Shown here in pieces: positions 27,396 to 36,444 of a stretch of 64,000 nucleotides of DNA; the first letter of the stretch is position 1; each line of letters starts with the position of its first letter. Source of the stretch: Streptomyces odontomachi (GTDB lineage Bacteria; Actinomycetota; Actinomycetes; Streptomycetales; Streptomycetaceae); the NCBI RefSeq assembly GCF_024435355.1, contig NZ_JAMJWG010000016.1, forward strand, positions 186,001 to 250,000. The letters run 5' to 3'. A program made the position numbers and the translations under genes. The notes beneath the pieces were generated by a model that worked only from the letters and a program-made list of their open reading frames with translations, made no database searches and was not told the origin of the DNA.

Positions 27396-27755
27396 CTACC
27401 CGACGGCCGCGTAGCTTTCGTACGCGTCCTCGTAGGAGCCGTCGGCCACATCGGCGTCGAGCGGCAGCAGGCCTGCGCCTCGCTCGTACTCCGTGCGTGC
27501 GGTCTCCAGGAGCCTGCGCCAGGAGGTGACAGTGGGGCGTCTGCGCAGCAGCGCTCGGCGCTCCCGCTCAGTCATCCCACCCCACACACCGAATTCGACG
27601 CGGTTGTCCAGCGCGTCCGCCAGGCACTCGGTCCGCACCGGGCATCCGGTGCACACCGCCTTGGCCCTGTTCTGCGCTGCTCCTTGTACGAACAGTTCGT
27701 CCGGATCGGTCGTGCGACAGGCAGCCTGCGCACTCCAGTCGGTTACCCAGCCCAT
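27396..27755 (-). CDS. wblA: WhiB-like regulator WblA
   Basis: 119 residues from the ATG at 27755, which follows a GGGAGAGGACG ribosome site; a longer start at 27812 is poorly supported. The four Fe-S cysteines are visible: WSAQAAC, then CTGCPVRTEC with C-x2-C-x5-C spacing. The GVWGGMTERERRALLRRRP segment is the Wbl turn plus basic DNA/sigma-binding region. Known: Streptomyces WblA is a redox-sensitive nitrosylatable regulator needed for sporulation and a repressor of antibiotic production. The paired ArsA-like genes downstream and penicillin-binding protein gene upstream match the mycobacterial whiB4 locus. Confidence 0.95.
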   Translation of the reverse strand: MGWVTDWSAQAACRTTDPDELFVQGAAQNRAKAVCTGCPVRTECLADALDNRVEFGVWGGMTERERRALLRRRPTVTSWRRLLETARTEYERGAGLLPLDADVADGSYEDAYESYAAVG

Positions 27756-28779
27756 ACCGGCGCCGTCCTCTCCCGAATCGAGGCTCCCCCACGGCGGCAG
27801 CGGCATATTCACCGCAGCCAGTTGAGGACGTTACGGAAGGTGGGCAGAGCGCAACACCCCCCTCGGGCCCAATCTTGAATGGCCCGAACGGACTATGCGT
27901 ACGCGGCAGATCACCCAACGGAGTGACCTGAGTGCATAAGCAGCTAACCCGACTAATCCGGATGATTCACCCGGAACATAGCGGGCATCAACTGCCATTC
28001 GCCAAGCAACCGGACACTCCTCGCCGGCGTCCGACGCTGACACGACCAGGCAACCGCGTGACGACCAGGTACCGCCTCCGCCTTCAAGCCGGGCCATCCG
28101 CAATGGGCCCCGCACCGACCCCACGACCACCGCAAACGCCGCGAACGTCACGGAGAACACGAACCGACCTACGGGAGCCCCTCGCGGGAGCAACCTCAAA
28201 AGACCCAGGACAACCCGAACAATCCGAACACAACCCGAGCAGACAAGACCATCCAAGCGATTGCGATGAACAGGGCATGACCAGGGACGACTAGCAATAA
28301 CCAGGGACAACCAGGGCCACTAGAACGAACCTCAACGAATCACGATGACCCGCCTCAGAATGACCTGACTCAGAGCGACCTAGAACGACATATAACGACG
28401 TGGAGCGACGTAGAACGACCCGATGAGCGGCCTGCGAGACTCTCGAGCCGTACGGGCCTTACGGGCCCTACGAGACCCGTGAAGCCGGCGACACTTCGAA
28501 ACGTACGAAACCTGCGAACGAACCTGTGCGGGAACCTACGGACGAACCTATGGTGGGAGAACCATGCGACGCCCCGGCCACCTCGGCCGGATTCGGGGAC
28601 GACCGAGGTCAATGAGCCACCGCACTGCCGAAACGGCCGTCGTACGAGTCGTACGAGATGACGGCCGCAAGGTCTGCCGTGAGGATGGCGTCGCCGTGAC
28701 GGTGTTGCCGTGACAGTTGAGAGCAGCTTAGGCCAAGGCCTGTATCCCTGTCCGGCGAATGAGAACGTACGCTTCCTCC
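27756..28779. other. Long divergent intergenic region between wblA and the PBP gene
   Basis: About 1 kb without a convincing gene. It is richer in A and C than the surrounding coding sequence and carries short direct repeats (ACGACNTAGAACGAC around 28375-28425; two tandem GTCGTACGA units at 28639-28656). The wblA promoter region and long leader are expected here, as is the PBP promoter. Small open frames on both strands lack ribosome sites and codon bias. An unannotated small RNA is possible but not demonstrable from sequence. Confidence 0.5.
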
Positions 28780-31092
28780 ATGGGAAAGATGCGCTCGGGT
28801 GACGGTGACGAGTCACCGGTTCGGCAGGCCGTCAAGTTCCTCGCTGTCAGCGTGCTCGCGGGCGCCGTGCTGGCCGGGATCGCGCTCCCCGCGGCAGGTG
28901 CGCTGGGGCTCGCCGCCAAGGGGACCGTCCAGGGATTCGACGACATCCCGGCCAACCTCAAACGACCACCGCTGAGTCAGCGCACCAGCATCCTGGACGC
29001 CAAGGGCGACCAGATCGCCGCGGTCTACTCCCGTGACCGCACGATCGTCGACATGAAGCACATATCCCCGTATATGCAGCAGTCGATCGTTGCCATCGAG
29101 GACTCGCGCTTCTACAAGCATGGCGCGGTCGACCTCAAGGGCATCCTGCGAGCGCTCAACCAGAACGCGCAGAACGGTGGCGTGGCCCAGGGCGCTTCGA
29201 CGCTGACCCAGCAGTACGTGAAGAACGTCTTCATCGAGGAGGCGTACGACCCGGCGACGGCGAAGGACGATCCGACGAAGATCGCCGAGGCCACCCAGCA
29301 GAGCATCGGTCGGAAGATCAAGGAGCTGAAGTACGCGATCCAGGTCGAGGAGGAGCTCGGCAAGAAGCAGATCCTCGAGAACTACCTGAACATCACGTTC
29401 TTCGGTGAGCAGGCCTACGGCATCGAGGCCGCCTCCGAGCGGTACTTCTCCAAGCACGCCAAGGATCTCGACCTGCCGGAGTCGGCCCTGCTGGCCGGCC
29501 TGGTCCAGTCGCCCAGCCGGTACGACCCGGTGAACGACCCGTCCGAGGCCACCAGGCGGCGCAACGTGGTCCTGCAACGCATGGCCGACGTCGGCAACGT
29601 CTCGCAGGCACAGGCGGACGCGGCCAAGAAGAAGCCGCTCGGCCTGAAGGTCAGCAAGCCGGACAACGGCTGCATCACGGCGGTCAAGGGCGCCGGCTTC
29701 TTCTGCGACTACGTACGCGACGTCTTCCTCACCGACCCGACCTTCGGCAAGACCAAGGAAGCCCGCGCGAAGAAGTGGAACAGCGGCGGTCTGACGATCC
29801 GTACCACCCTTGATCCCCAGGCGCAGGAGAGCGTCCAGAACTCGATCAAGAAGCACGTGTACGCGACGGACGAGGTGGCGACCGCCGTCACGCTCGTCGA
29901 GCCGGGCACCGGCAAGATCGTCGGCATGGGCCAGTCGCGACCGTACGGCTTCAAGAACAACGAGACCCAGATCAACCTCTCGGTCAACCACGACATGGGC
30001 GGCGGCGCCGGCTACCAGCCCGGATCCACGTTCAAGCCGATCGTCGCCGCGGCGGCCCTGGAGCGCGGCACGCCGGCGAACAAGGTGTACTCGGCGCCGT
30101 ACCAGATGCCCTATCCGAGCCCCGTGTCGGCCTGCGACGGCAAGAACTGGGTGAACTCGGAGGGCTCGAAGCTCTCCAACGAGAACGAGTCCGAAAAGGG
30201 CCCGATGGGCATGAAGGAGGCGACCGCCAAGTCGGTCAACACCTACTACGTGCAACTGCTCGCCGACATCGGCATCTGCCCCGTCACCAACATGGCGGAC
30301 AAGATGGGCGTCCGGCGTGCGGACGGAAAGCCCCTGGACCAGGCGCCGTCGATCGCGCTGGGCTCCCAGGAGATGTCACCGCTGACCATGGCGAGCGCGT
30401 ACGCCACCTTCGCGTCGCGCGGCATGTACTGCACGCCCATCGCCATCGAGTCGATCACCGGCCCGGGCGGGAAGTCGCTTCCGGTGCCGAAGTCGAGCTG
30501 TCAGCGCGCCATGTCCCAGAAAACCGCGGACACCGTGAACACCCTGCTCAAGGGCGTGGTCCAGGACGGCACCGGCCAGCAGGCGGGGCTCCCGGACCGG
30601 GCGAGCGCCGGTAAGACGGGTACGACGGACGAGCGGTACGCGGCATGGTTCGTCGGCTACACGCCGAACATGTCCGGCGCCGTCTGGGTCGGCGACCCCG
30701 CGCACAACCGGAAGATGACCAACATCACCATCGGCGGTGTTCCGCACGACAAGGTCTACGGCGCCGACGTCCCGGGCCCGATCTGGAAGGACGCGGTCGG
30801 CGGAGCCCTCCAGGGCAAGCCGGCTCCGAACTTCAACCTCGTCCACATCCCCGACACTCCCGGGCACGGCAAGGACAAGGGCAAGGGCAAGGACAAGCCG
30901 GGCCACGGCCACGACACCACCTTCCCGCCCCCCAACTTCATCGGCGGCACCAGCAACGGCGGCACCACGGACGGCGGCGCAACCGGCGGCACCGTCGACG
31001 GCGGCCTGACGAACGGCGGCACCGCCAACGGCGGCACGGGCGGAAACGGCCGGCCCGGTGGAGGAGGGAACGGGGGCTGGCCGCAAGGATGA
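28780..31092 (+). CDS. Bifunctional penicillin-binding protein (class A PBP)
   Basis: 770 residues. One N-terminal membrane segment (about 15-40), then a GT51 glycosyltransferase with catalytic Glu in IAIEDSRFYKHGAVD (about 106) and GASTLTQQYVKN, then a transpeptidase with GSTFKP (Ser about 415), SVN (about 485) and KTGTT (about 611). It polymerises and crosslinks peptidoglycan outside the membrane. The C-terminus ends in a Lys/Gly then Gly/Asn/Thr-rich tail (about 690-770) instead of PASTA repeats. Four Cys in the periplasmic domain (NGCIT, FFCDY, SACDG, GICPV) could form disulfides. An alternative ATG is seven codons upstream at 28759. Equivalent to ponA2 next to whiB4 in mycobacteria. Confidence 0.93.
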   Translation: MGKMRSGDGDESPVRQAVKFLAVSVLAGAVLAGIALPAAGALGLAAKGTVQGFDDIPANLKRPPLSQRTSILDAKGDQIAAVYSRDRTIVDMKHISPYMQQSIVAIEDSRFYKHGAVDLKGILRALNQNAQNGGVAQGASTLTQQYVKNVFIEEAYDPATAKDDPTKIAEATQQSIGRKIKELKYAIQVEEELGKKQILENYLNITFFGEQAYGIEAASERYFSKHAKDLDLPESALLAGLVQSPSRYDPVNDPSEATRRRNVVLQRMADVGNVSQAQADAAKKKPLGLKVSKPDNGCITAVKGAGFFCDYVRDVFLTDPTFGKTKEARAKKWNSGGLTIRTTLDPQAQESVQNSIKKHVYATDEVATAVTLVEPGTGKIVGMGQSRPYGFKNNETQINLSVNHDMGGGAGYQPGSTFKPIVAAAALERGTPANKVYSAPYQMPYPSPVSACDGKNWVNSEGSKLSNENESEKGPMGMKEATAKSVNTYYVQLLADIGICPVTNMADKMGVRRADGKPLDQAPSIALGSQEMSPLTMASAYATFASRGMYCTPIAIESITGPGGKSLPVPKSSCQRAMSQKTADTVNTLLKGVVQDGTGQQAGLPDRASAGKTGTTDERYAAWFVGYTPNMSGAVWVGDPAHNRKMTNITIGGVPHDKVYGADVPGPIWKDAVGGALQGKPAPNFNLVHIPDTPGHGKDKGKGKDKPGHGHDTTFPPPNFIGGTSNGGTTDGGATGGTVDGGLTNGGTANGGTGGNGRPGGGGNGGWPQG

Positions 31093-31350
31093 CCGGCTCC
31101 GGAGTACGGGTGCCGGTTCCTCGGCCGCGGCGGGCGTAGCGGCCGAGGCGGCGGCGGGCTGCGGGGCGCGGCGGCCACGGGCTGCTGGGTCCGGCGCCCA
31201 CGGGCTACTCGGCCCTGGCCCGGCGACAACGGGCCGCGAGGCCCCTGCTGGCCCCGTTGCCCGGCGCTCGGGCTCGCGCTCGGGGCGCTCAGGGCTCGGA
31301 GCTGCGGCGGCCCGGGGCCCCGGCAGCACCCCCCTGACCGCCCCGACCGA

Positions 31351-31818
31351 CTAAACCCCCGCGAGGATCTTCTTCACGAGGGCGGCGACACGGCCGCCCT
31401 CGGCCCGCCCGGCCACCTTCGGGTTCACGATCTTCATGACCTGGCCCATGGCACGCGGCCCCTCGGCACCGGCGCCCTTCGCCTCCGCCACGGCCTCGGC
31501 GACGATCTGCTCCAGCTCATCGTCCGACAGCTGCTTGGGGAGGTATTCGGAGAGCACCTCTCCTTCGGCCGTCTCCCGCTCGGCCTGCTGGGTGCGCCCA
31601 CCCTGCGCGAAGGCCTCGGCGGCCTCCCGGCGCTTCTTCGCCTCGCGGGTGATCACCTTCAGCACCTCGTCGTCGGAGAGCTCACGAGCGGACTTCCCCG
31701 CGACCTCCTCCTTCGTGATCGCCGAGAGGGTCAGCCGAAGCGTCGCGGAGCGCAGCTCGTCGCGCCCCTTGATCGCCGAGGTGAGGTCTTCCTGAAGCTT
31801 GGACTTGAGCGTGGTCAT
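31351..31818 (-). CDS. GatB/YqeY domain protein
   Basis: 155 residues. The whole length is a YqeY domain: LKSKLQEDLTSAIKGRDEL, the Glu/Arg-rich helices REAAEAFAQGGRTQQAERE, YLPKQLSDDELEQIV and the terminal GRAEGGRVAALVKKIL. It resembles the tRNA-binding tail domain of GatB but stands alone; function is unknown, possibly RNA-related. It is convergent with the PBP gene. The 258-bp spacer between them shows only GC-rich sequence with no recognised feature. Confidence 0.9.
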   Translation of the reverse strand: MTTLKSKLQEDLTSAIKGRDELRSATLRLTLSAITKEEVAGKSARELSDDEVLKVITREAKKRREAAEAFAQGGRTQQAERETAEGEVLSEYLPKQLSDDELEQIVAEAVAEAKGAGAEGPRAMGQVMKIVNPKVAGRAEGGRVAALVKKILAGV

Positions 31819-32157
31819 GGCCTGATTGTGGCAGTCCCGGGGAGCCGTGCGCCCGAAATTTGCGAGGGCGTGCGAGGCGGGTGTGGACGGGGCGTGTGTA
31901 CAGGGCGGTGTACGGGGCCTGCGGGGCCGGTCCCGTTTCCCTGCTCGGGGGCCCTGCTCGGGTGGCTTCTCCGATTACAGGGCCTCCCTGATTAAGGCTA
32001 AGGGGCTCCCCTACCCAAGGGCTCCCGTTGCTCAAGAGGCCCAAGACGCCCAAGAGACCCAGGAGGCTCAAGAGACCCATGAGGCTCCTCGGGAGTGGTC
32101 CGGTCTCCCCGCGCACACGCCCGTAGCGCTCGACGTGACGTCTGACACGATGGAGGT
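31819..32157. other. Divergent intergenic region upstream of the metallophosphoesterase
   Basis: Contains clustered near-repeats of CCCAAGA(C/G)(A/G)C and GAGGCTC(A/C) between 32010 and 32095, capable of weak folding. Promoters for both flanking genes are expected here. No gene is supported. Confidence 0.4.
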
Positions 32158-33087
32158 ATGCGCGCGCTATACGGAGTACCCCTGGGAATCACGGCGGTCG
32201 GCGCCGCCGGTCTCGTCTACTCGGTGGGCATCGAGGCCCGCTCCTTCCGACTGCGAAGGATCACCGTCCCGGTACTGCCACCCGGCATGGCCCCGCTGCG
32301 CGTGCTCCAGGTCTCCGACATCCACATGGTCAGCGGCCAGCGCAAGAAGCAGCGGTGGCTGCGCTCCCTGGCGGGCCTCCGCCCGGACTTCGTGATCAAC
32401 ACCGGCGACAACCTCTCCGACCCGGAGGGCGTACCCGAGGTCCTGGACGCGCTCGGCCCGCTCATGGAGTTCCCGGGCGCCTACGTCTTCGGCTCGAACG
32501 ACTACTACGGCCCCAAGCTGCGCAATCCGGCCCGCTACCTCGTCGAAAAGACCCAGCGCAAACACGGCCTCAACGGCAACCCGCCGGCGGTGGGCGCCAT
32601 CCACAACCCCTGGGAAGGCCTGCGCGACGCCTTCGACGGGGCGGGTTGGGTGAACCTCACCAACACCCGCGGCTCCCTCAAGATCGACGGCATGGAGATC
32701 GGCCTCACCGGCCTGGACGACCCGCACATCCGCCGCGACCGATACGCGGAGGTGGCGGGCGGCCCCGAAACCGGCGCCGACTTCTCCATGGCCGTCGTGC
32801 ACGCCCCCTACCTGCGCGTGCTGGACGCCTTCACCACGGACGGTTACCCCCTGATCCTGGCCGGTCACACCCACGGCGGCCAGCTCCGCATCCCCTTCTA
32901 CGGCGCCCTGGTCACCAACTGCGACCTCGACACCGACCGCGCCCGGGGCCTGTCCACCCACGACGCGGACGACCACACCTCCTATCTCCACGTCTCCGCA
33001 GGCTGCGGCACCAACCGCTACACACCGGTACGGTTCGCCTGCCCGCCGGAGGCGACGTTGCTGACGCTGGCACCCCGGACGGAGTGA
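32158..33087 (+). CDS. Membrane-anchored metallophosphoesterase
   Basis: 309 residues. One N-terminal hydrophobic segment (5-25), then a calcineurin-like fold with all five metal blocks: VSDIHMV (D-x-H), NTGDNLS (GD), FGSNDYYG (GN(D/H) variant GSND), VVHAPYL (H) and LAGHTHGGQLRIP (GHTH). It belongs to the YkuE-like group acting on phosphodiester or phospholipid headgroups; substrate unknown. It is the last gene before tRNA-Pro, matching the order after ponA2 in mycobacteria. Confidence 0.92.
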   Translation: MRALYGVPLGITAVGAAGLVYSVGIEARSFRLRRITVPVLPPGMAPLRVLQVSDIHMVSGQRKKQRWLRSLAGLRPDFVINTGDNLSDPEGVPEVLDALGPLMEFPGAYVFGSNDYYGPKLRNPARYLVEKTQRKHGLNGNPPAVGAIHNPWEGLRDAFDGAGWVNLTNTRGSLKIDGMEIGLTGLDDPHIRRDRYAEVAGGPETGADFSMAVVHAPYLRVLDAFTTDGYPLILAGHTHGGQLRIPFYGALVTNCDLDTDRARGLSTHDADDHTSYLHVSAGCGTNRYTPVRFACPPEATLLTLAPRTE

Positions 33088-33248
33088 CCCCTCTCGTCCG
33101 CGAAGCGCGTGCCGCTTCGACCGCCGCCCGGTCGCCCCGGGGTGCGGGGCCCCGGATGCGGGCCCCGGCGCGGGCGGCAAAACCAGATTTCGTCTCGGGC
33201 CCCCGGTGGGATAAAGTAAGCGTCGTCGCCACGGTTCGCGGTCGACAT

Positions 33249-33322
33249 CGGGGTGTAGCGCAGCTTGGCAGCGCGCTTCGTTCGGGACGAAGAGGTCGTG
33301 GGTTCAAATCCCGCCACCCCGA
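33249..33322 (+). tRNA. tRNA-Pro (CGG), attachment gene of the AICE
   Basis: A complete 74-nt cloverleaf: acceptor stem CGGGGTG/CACCCCG with discriminator A, D-arm, anticodon stem CTTCG/CGAAG with loop TTCGGGA giving anticodon CGG, and T-arm GGGTTCAAATCCC. CCA is not encoded. The 3' half, from the anticodon loop, belongs to the 44-bp attL repeat, so the integrated element reconstitutes a functional gene. Its native terminator has been moved about 17 kb away and replaced by one from the element. Confidence 0.97.
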
Positions 33323-33323
33323 C
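33280..33323 (+). repeat. attL core (44-bp direct repeat)
   Basis: Begins GTTCGGGACGAAGAGG at the anticodon loop of tRNA-Pro and ends just past the tRNA. Identical to 50408-50451. The flanks diverge immediately on both sides. Confidence 0.95.
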
Positions 33324-33329
33324 GCAGGT

Positions 33330-33365
33330 CAGAGACCCAATCGCATGATCGCGATTGGGTCTCTG
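33330..33365 (+). terminator. Element-borne terminator replacing the tRNA-Pro terminator
   Basis: A 15-bp perfect stem, CAGAGACCCAATCGC with its complement, across a 6-nt ATGATC loop, starting 7 bp after the tRNA. It lies inside the element and would end tRNA-Pro transcription in the integrated state; it also faces the integrase gene end. Confidence 0.8.
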
Positions 33366-33372
33366 AGCGTTC

Positions 33373-33395
33373 GTACAGCAGTGGAGTACAGCAAC
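33373..33395 (+). repeat. Left arm-type repeat (candidate Int/Xis site)
   Basis: A 23-bp sequence, GTACAGCAGT-GGAGTACAGCAAC, itself holding GTACAGCA twice. It recurs with two mismatches and in the same orientation near attR (50303-50325). Such paired arm sites are expected for tyrosine recombinase intasomes. Confidence 0.6.
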
Positions 33396-33397
33396 GG

Positions 33398-34808
33398 CTA
33401 TGGCTGCTGGTGGCCGTCTTTGGCCGGCTCTCTCGGCTCCCCTGGCTCCCCCGGCTGGGGTTTCTGCTTGCGCTTGCCTTTCTTCTGCTTCTGCTTCTGC
33501 TTCTGCTTCTCCTTCTTGCGCTTGTCCTTCTTCGGCTTGCCCTCCTTCGGCCCGTCGTCCTTCTGCCTGTCGTCCTTGTGCTTGCTGCCGCCGCCGAGGG
33601 CCTTACCGAGCTTCCGGAGCGCCCGCCGGGTCTCGGCCGAGGGCACGTGGGTGTAGACCTCCATGGTCACGGCGATCTCGGAGTGCCGGAGGATCTGCAT
33701 CGCGATCCGCGGGTGGACGTCGAGGGCGGCCAGCAGTGAGGCACAGGTGTGACGGGTGTCGTGCACACGGATCCGACGGACTTCAGCACGGTCGCAGCGG
33801 CGGTCGAACTCGCGGGTGAAGTTCCGCGGCTCCACCGGAGTCCCGTACCGGGTGGTGAAGACCAGGTCCGATTCCGTCCAGAGATCCTTAGCACGCTCCC
33901 TCGCCGTCTCCTGTTCCTTCCGCCGCAGCCGGAGGGCGGTCAGGCAGACGTCCGGCAGCGGCAGCACGGCTTCGGATGCCTCGGTCTTGGCCGTGTCCGT
34001 GTGGAGCAGTCGCCGACGGACACGCTGAAGCTGGTGCCGGACGTGCAGCTCCCCCGTGTCCAGATTCACGTCCGACCAGGTGAGTCCCAGCACCTCGCCC
34101 TTACGGAGGCCGAGGACAAGGATCAGGACGTACGCGGCGTATAGGTAGTCGCGCCAGGTCTGCGCGTTCTCCAGGAAGGTGCACGCCTCCTCGACGGACC
34201 ACGGGTCGGGCCGCTTACGCCGGGCCCGTTGCACCTTGACCAGCTGGGCGACGTTCTTGGAGATGCGTTCTTCCACGGTGGCGTTGGTCAGCGCGCTCCG
34301 CAGGATGGTCCGGGCGTCGTTGACCGAGCGCTTGGAGAGGGTTTGCCCGCAGCACCCCCCCCTTGGCGCAGCAGCGTTGCCGTTCCTCCGGTCGTTTGGC
34401 GTCCTTGCCCTGCGCACAGCACTGGCAGGTCTCCGCGAGCTTGTTGAGCCAGCTCCGCATGTCCTGGACGGTCAACCGGTCGAGTCGCTTCGTGCCGAGG
34501 AACGGCACGATGTAGAGACGAACGGTCGTCTCGTACGTGGCGGCGGTAAGAGGGCGGAGATTGGGTTCCACCACCTCCTTGAGCCAGTACGTGAGGTACT
34601 GCGCGAGGGTCGGTGTGTTGGTGGCCACCGGCCCTTTCTTCGCTTCGGCGTGGAGCTTGAGCCACTTCTCGTGCACGTCCTTGCGCGTGGGTCCGTACAC
34701 GTACTTGCGCTTACGGTTGCCGTCCGGGGTGGTGACCCAGGCGTAGGCGGCGTAGCCGTTCCGGTAGGCGTAGATCGAGCCTTCGCCATTGCTCCGCTTG
34801 CCGCTCAT
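33398..34808 (-). pseudogene. int: Tyrosine-recombinase integrase, frameshifted
   Basis: The N-terminal half (from ATG 34808, which overlaps the xis stop as ATGA) carries the AP2-like arm-binding and SAM-like core-binding domains (SNGEGSIYAYRNG, LAQYLTYWLKEVVEP). The catalytic half (to 33398) is in another frame and keeps all active-site residues: GLRKGEVLGL (Arg), HDTRHTCASLL (His-x-x-Arg), LRHSEIAVTMEVYTHV (His and Tyr). The two halves meet at a run of eight G on the coding strand (34356-34363); with seven G the reading continues CAKGGCCGQTLSKRS and gives an intact integrase of about 470 residues. The C-terminus is an unusual Lys/Gln repeat tail (KEKQKQKQKQKKGKRKQK). The frameshift may be real, phase-variable, or an assembly error. 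Confidence 0.85.
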
Positions 34809-35011
34809 GCCGACCACCTATCCGCGTCCGCAGTAACGCGCTCTATGTACTCGTCGACCCAGGCCGGAAGGATCCGGCGGTTGCGGCCGACCTTCACGGA
34901 ACGGATCTCGCCCGTGAGGATGAGCGACTTGGTCTTGGAGAGGCTGAAGCCGAGCATCACGGCGACCTCGGCCGTTGTGTGCCACTTCCGGCGGATCGTG
35001 GCCGGAGTCAT
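34805..35011 (-). CDS. xis: Excisionase (Xis), MerR/HTH_17 type
   Basis: 68 residues: a winged helix with HTTAEVAVMLGFSLSKTKSL as the helix-turn-helix and VKVGRNRRILPAWVDEYIER as the wing and following helix, the standard AICE excisionase layout. It bends DNA at the attachment site to direct the integrase toward excision. The start overlaps the repSA stop (ATGA) and its stop overlaps the int start, so rep, xis and int are one coupled unit. Confidence 0.9.
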   Translation of the reverse strand: MTPATIRRKWHTTAEVAVMLGFSLSKTKSLILTGEIRSVKVGRNRRILPAWVDEYIERVTADADRWSA

Positions 35012-36315
35012 CGGGTGGGTTCTCCTTCCGTTCCGGGGGCCGGTTCGAGGGATGCAGCGAGCCAGGCTTCGGCGGTGCTGAGGCCGGTTCCGGCGAAGAC
35101 CCAGTGCGAGAGGACGAGGGTGGTTTCGGTGTCCTGCGGCACTGCGACGGGCGGGGCGGTCTGGGCTCGGCGCCAGTCGGCGCGGGCGGTGCGTAGGGCG
35201 CCGAGGGTGGTGGAGTAGCGGCGGGACTTGGTGGAGAAGTGGCCGCGGAAGCCGAGCATGTGGGCCCAGGCCCGTAGGCGGAGGCCGGCCAGGTCGCGGC
35301 GGGCGCCGAGGGTCCAGGCGGTGCGGATCATGCGTCGGGCGTGGTCGGAGATGCTGACCTGGGCGAGTTCGGCGAGGAAGCGGAGGGGCCGGTCGAGAGT
35401 GCCGGTCGTGGTCTCGGCACCCTTGGTGGCGTACTTGGCGATGTAGGCCGCCACGGCGCGGTCGGTCAGCTCCTGGTCGTGATCGAAGGCGGCGGAGCGG
35501 ATCGGGCGGACGTCGAGTTGCCGGCCGAAGGTGAAGGCGTGCGTCCGGTCGTCGATCTGTGGTCCGTCGACGCGTGCGGCGGTGACGGCGGCCTGGATGG
35601 CGTCGGTCAGCAGCTCCACGGTGGCCCAGGGCGGGGGCGCGGTGTCACCGCCGTCGGGGCCGTCGAGGCGAATGACCGCGTGGAAGTGGACGGCGCCGCG
35701 CTTCTGGTACTCGGCCACTTTCGCGAAGGAGACGCGTGCGTGCTGCTGGAGCTTGCGTTGGGTCAGGCCGGCGCGCTTGGCGACCTCGCGGCGAAGGTAG
35801 ATCGTGAAGCGCCGCCACAGGGCCCCGGCGTGTGCGTTCCAGAGGACGGCGGCTTCGTAGTCGTAGGTGTCCGGGGTGAGTGGGGTGCCGAGTGTCGGGT
35901 CTTGTTCGTCGTGGTGGTGGCCGCAGCGGCAGGGGCGCCCGCTGGTGGGGCGGTTGTGGACCGGGCCAAAGCTCGGTGCGGTGAAGGTGGCGAAGACGCG
36001 CGGGTGGGTGGCTACCTGGTCCGGGGTGCCTTTGCCGCCGCGTAGGCCGGCGGTGATCAGTTGGTAGGTGTCGCGGCGGTAGGTCTCTGCGCAGGCCGGG
36101 CAGCGGGTGGCGCGGCGGTTGTTGCAGCGGACGAGGAGGTGGCCGGCCGGGAGGGTGGTCGAGTCCAGGTGGTTGAGGATGCGGCCTATCTCGCCGGTCG
36201 TGGTGTTGATCTCGTGTTCGGTGCGGTGGCCGTCGAGACGTATGGGGCGCGTGCAGCCGCCCAGGCCGGATAGTTGGCGGGCCAGCTCGGGCATGGTGCC
36301 GAGCGAGGCCAGCAT
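35008..36315 (-). CDS. repSA: RepSA-like replication initiator
   Basis: 435 residues. The Cys pairs in RCNNRRATRCPACAETYRRD and RPCRCGHHHDEQDP are typical of the actinobacterial Rep family of pSAM2. The metal-binding HUH-type motif is GAVHFHAVIRLDG, and the tyrosine motif is AAYIAKYATKGAE. It should nick one strand at the double-strand origin and start rolling-circle replication of the excised circle. The frame is open upstream of the ATG but contains no start codon, so 36315 is used. Confidence 0.92.
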   Translation of the reverse strand: MLASLGTMPELARQLSGLGGCTRPIRLDGHRTEHEINTTTGEIGRILNHLDSTTLPAGHLLVRCNNRRATRCPACAETYRRDTYQLITAGLRGGKGTPDQVATHPRVFATFTAPSFGPVHNRPTSGRPCRCGHHHDEQDPTLGTPLTPDTYDYEAAVLWNAHAGALWRRFTIYLRREVAKRAGLTQRKLQQHARVSFAKVAEYQKRGAVHFHAVIRLDGPDGGDTAPPPWATVELLTDAIQAAVTAARVDGPQIDDRTHAFTFGRQLDVRPIRSAAFDHDQELTDRAVAAYIAKYATKGAETTTGTLDRPLRFLAELAQVSISDHARRMIRTAWTLGARRDLAGLRLRAWAHMLGFRGHFSTKSRRYSTTLGALRTARADWRRAQTAPPVAVPQDTETTLVLSHWVFAGTGLSTAEAWLAASLEPAPGTEGEPTR

Positions 36316-36444
36316 GGTGAGGTCCGCCAGCGGGGGCGGGATGTTGCGGGTGATGATGGGAGTTCCCTTCGACTGTTCACGGTTGGGAGGGACGGCCCCG
36401 GGGCGGCGGGATGCTTGGCGGCTTGTTGCCGCCCCGGTGGCCGG

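Noticed and set aside
27932..28294. 120-codon frame upstream of wblA
   Set aside because: No ribosome site; Thr/Arg/Pro-rich composition and no codon bias.
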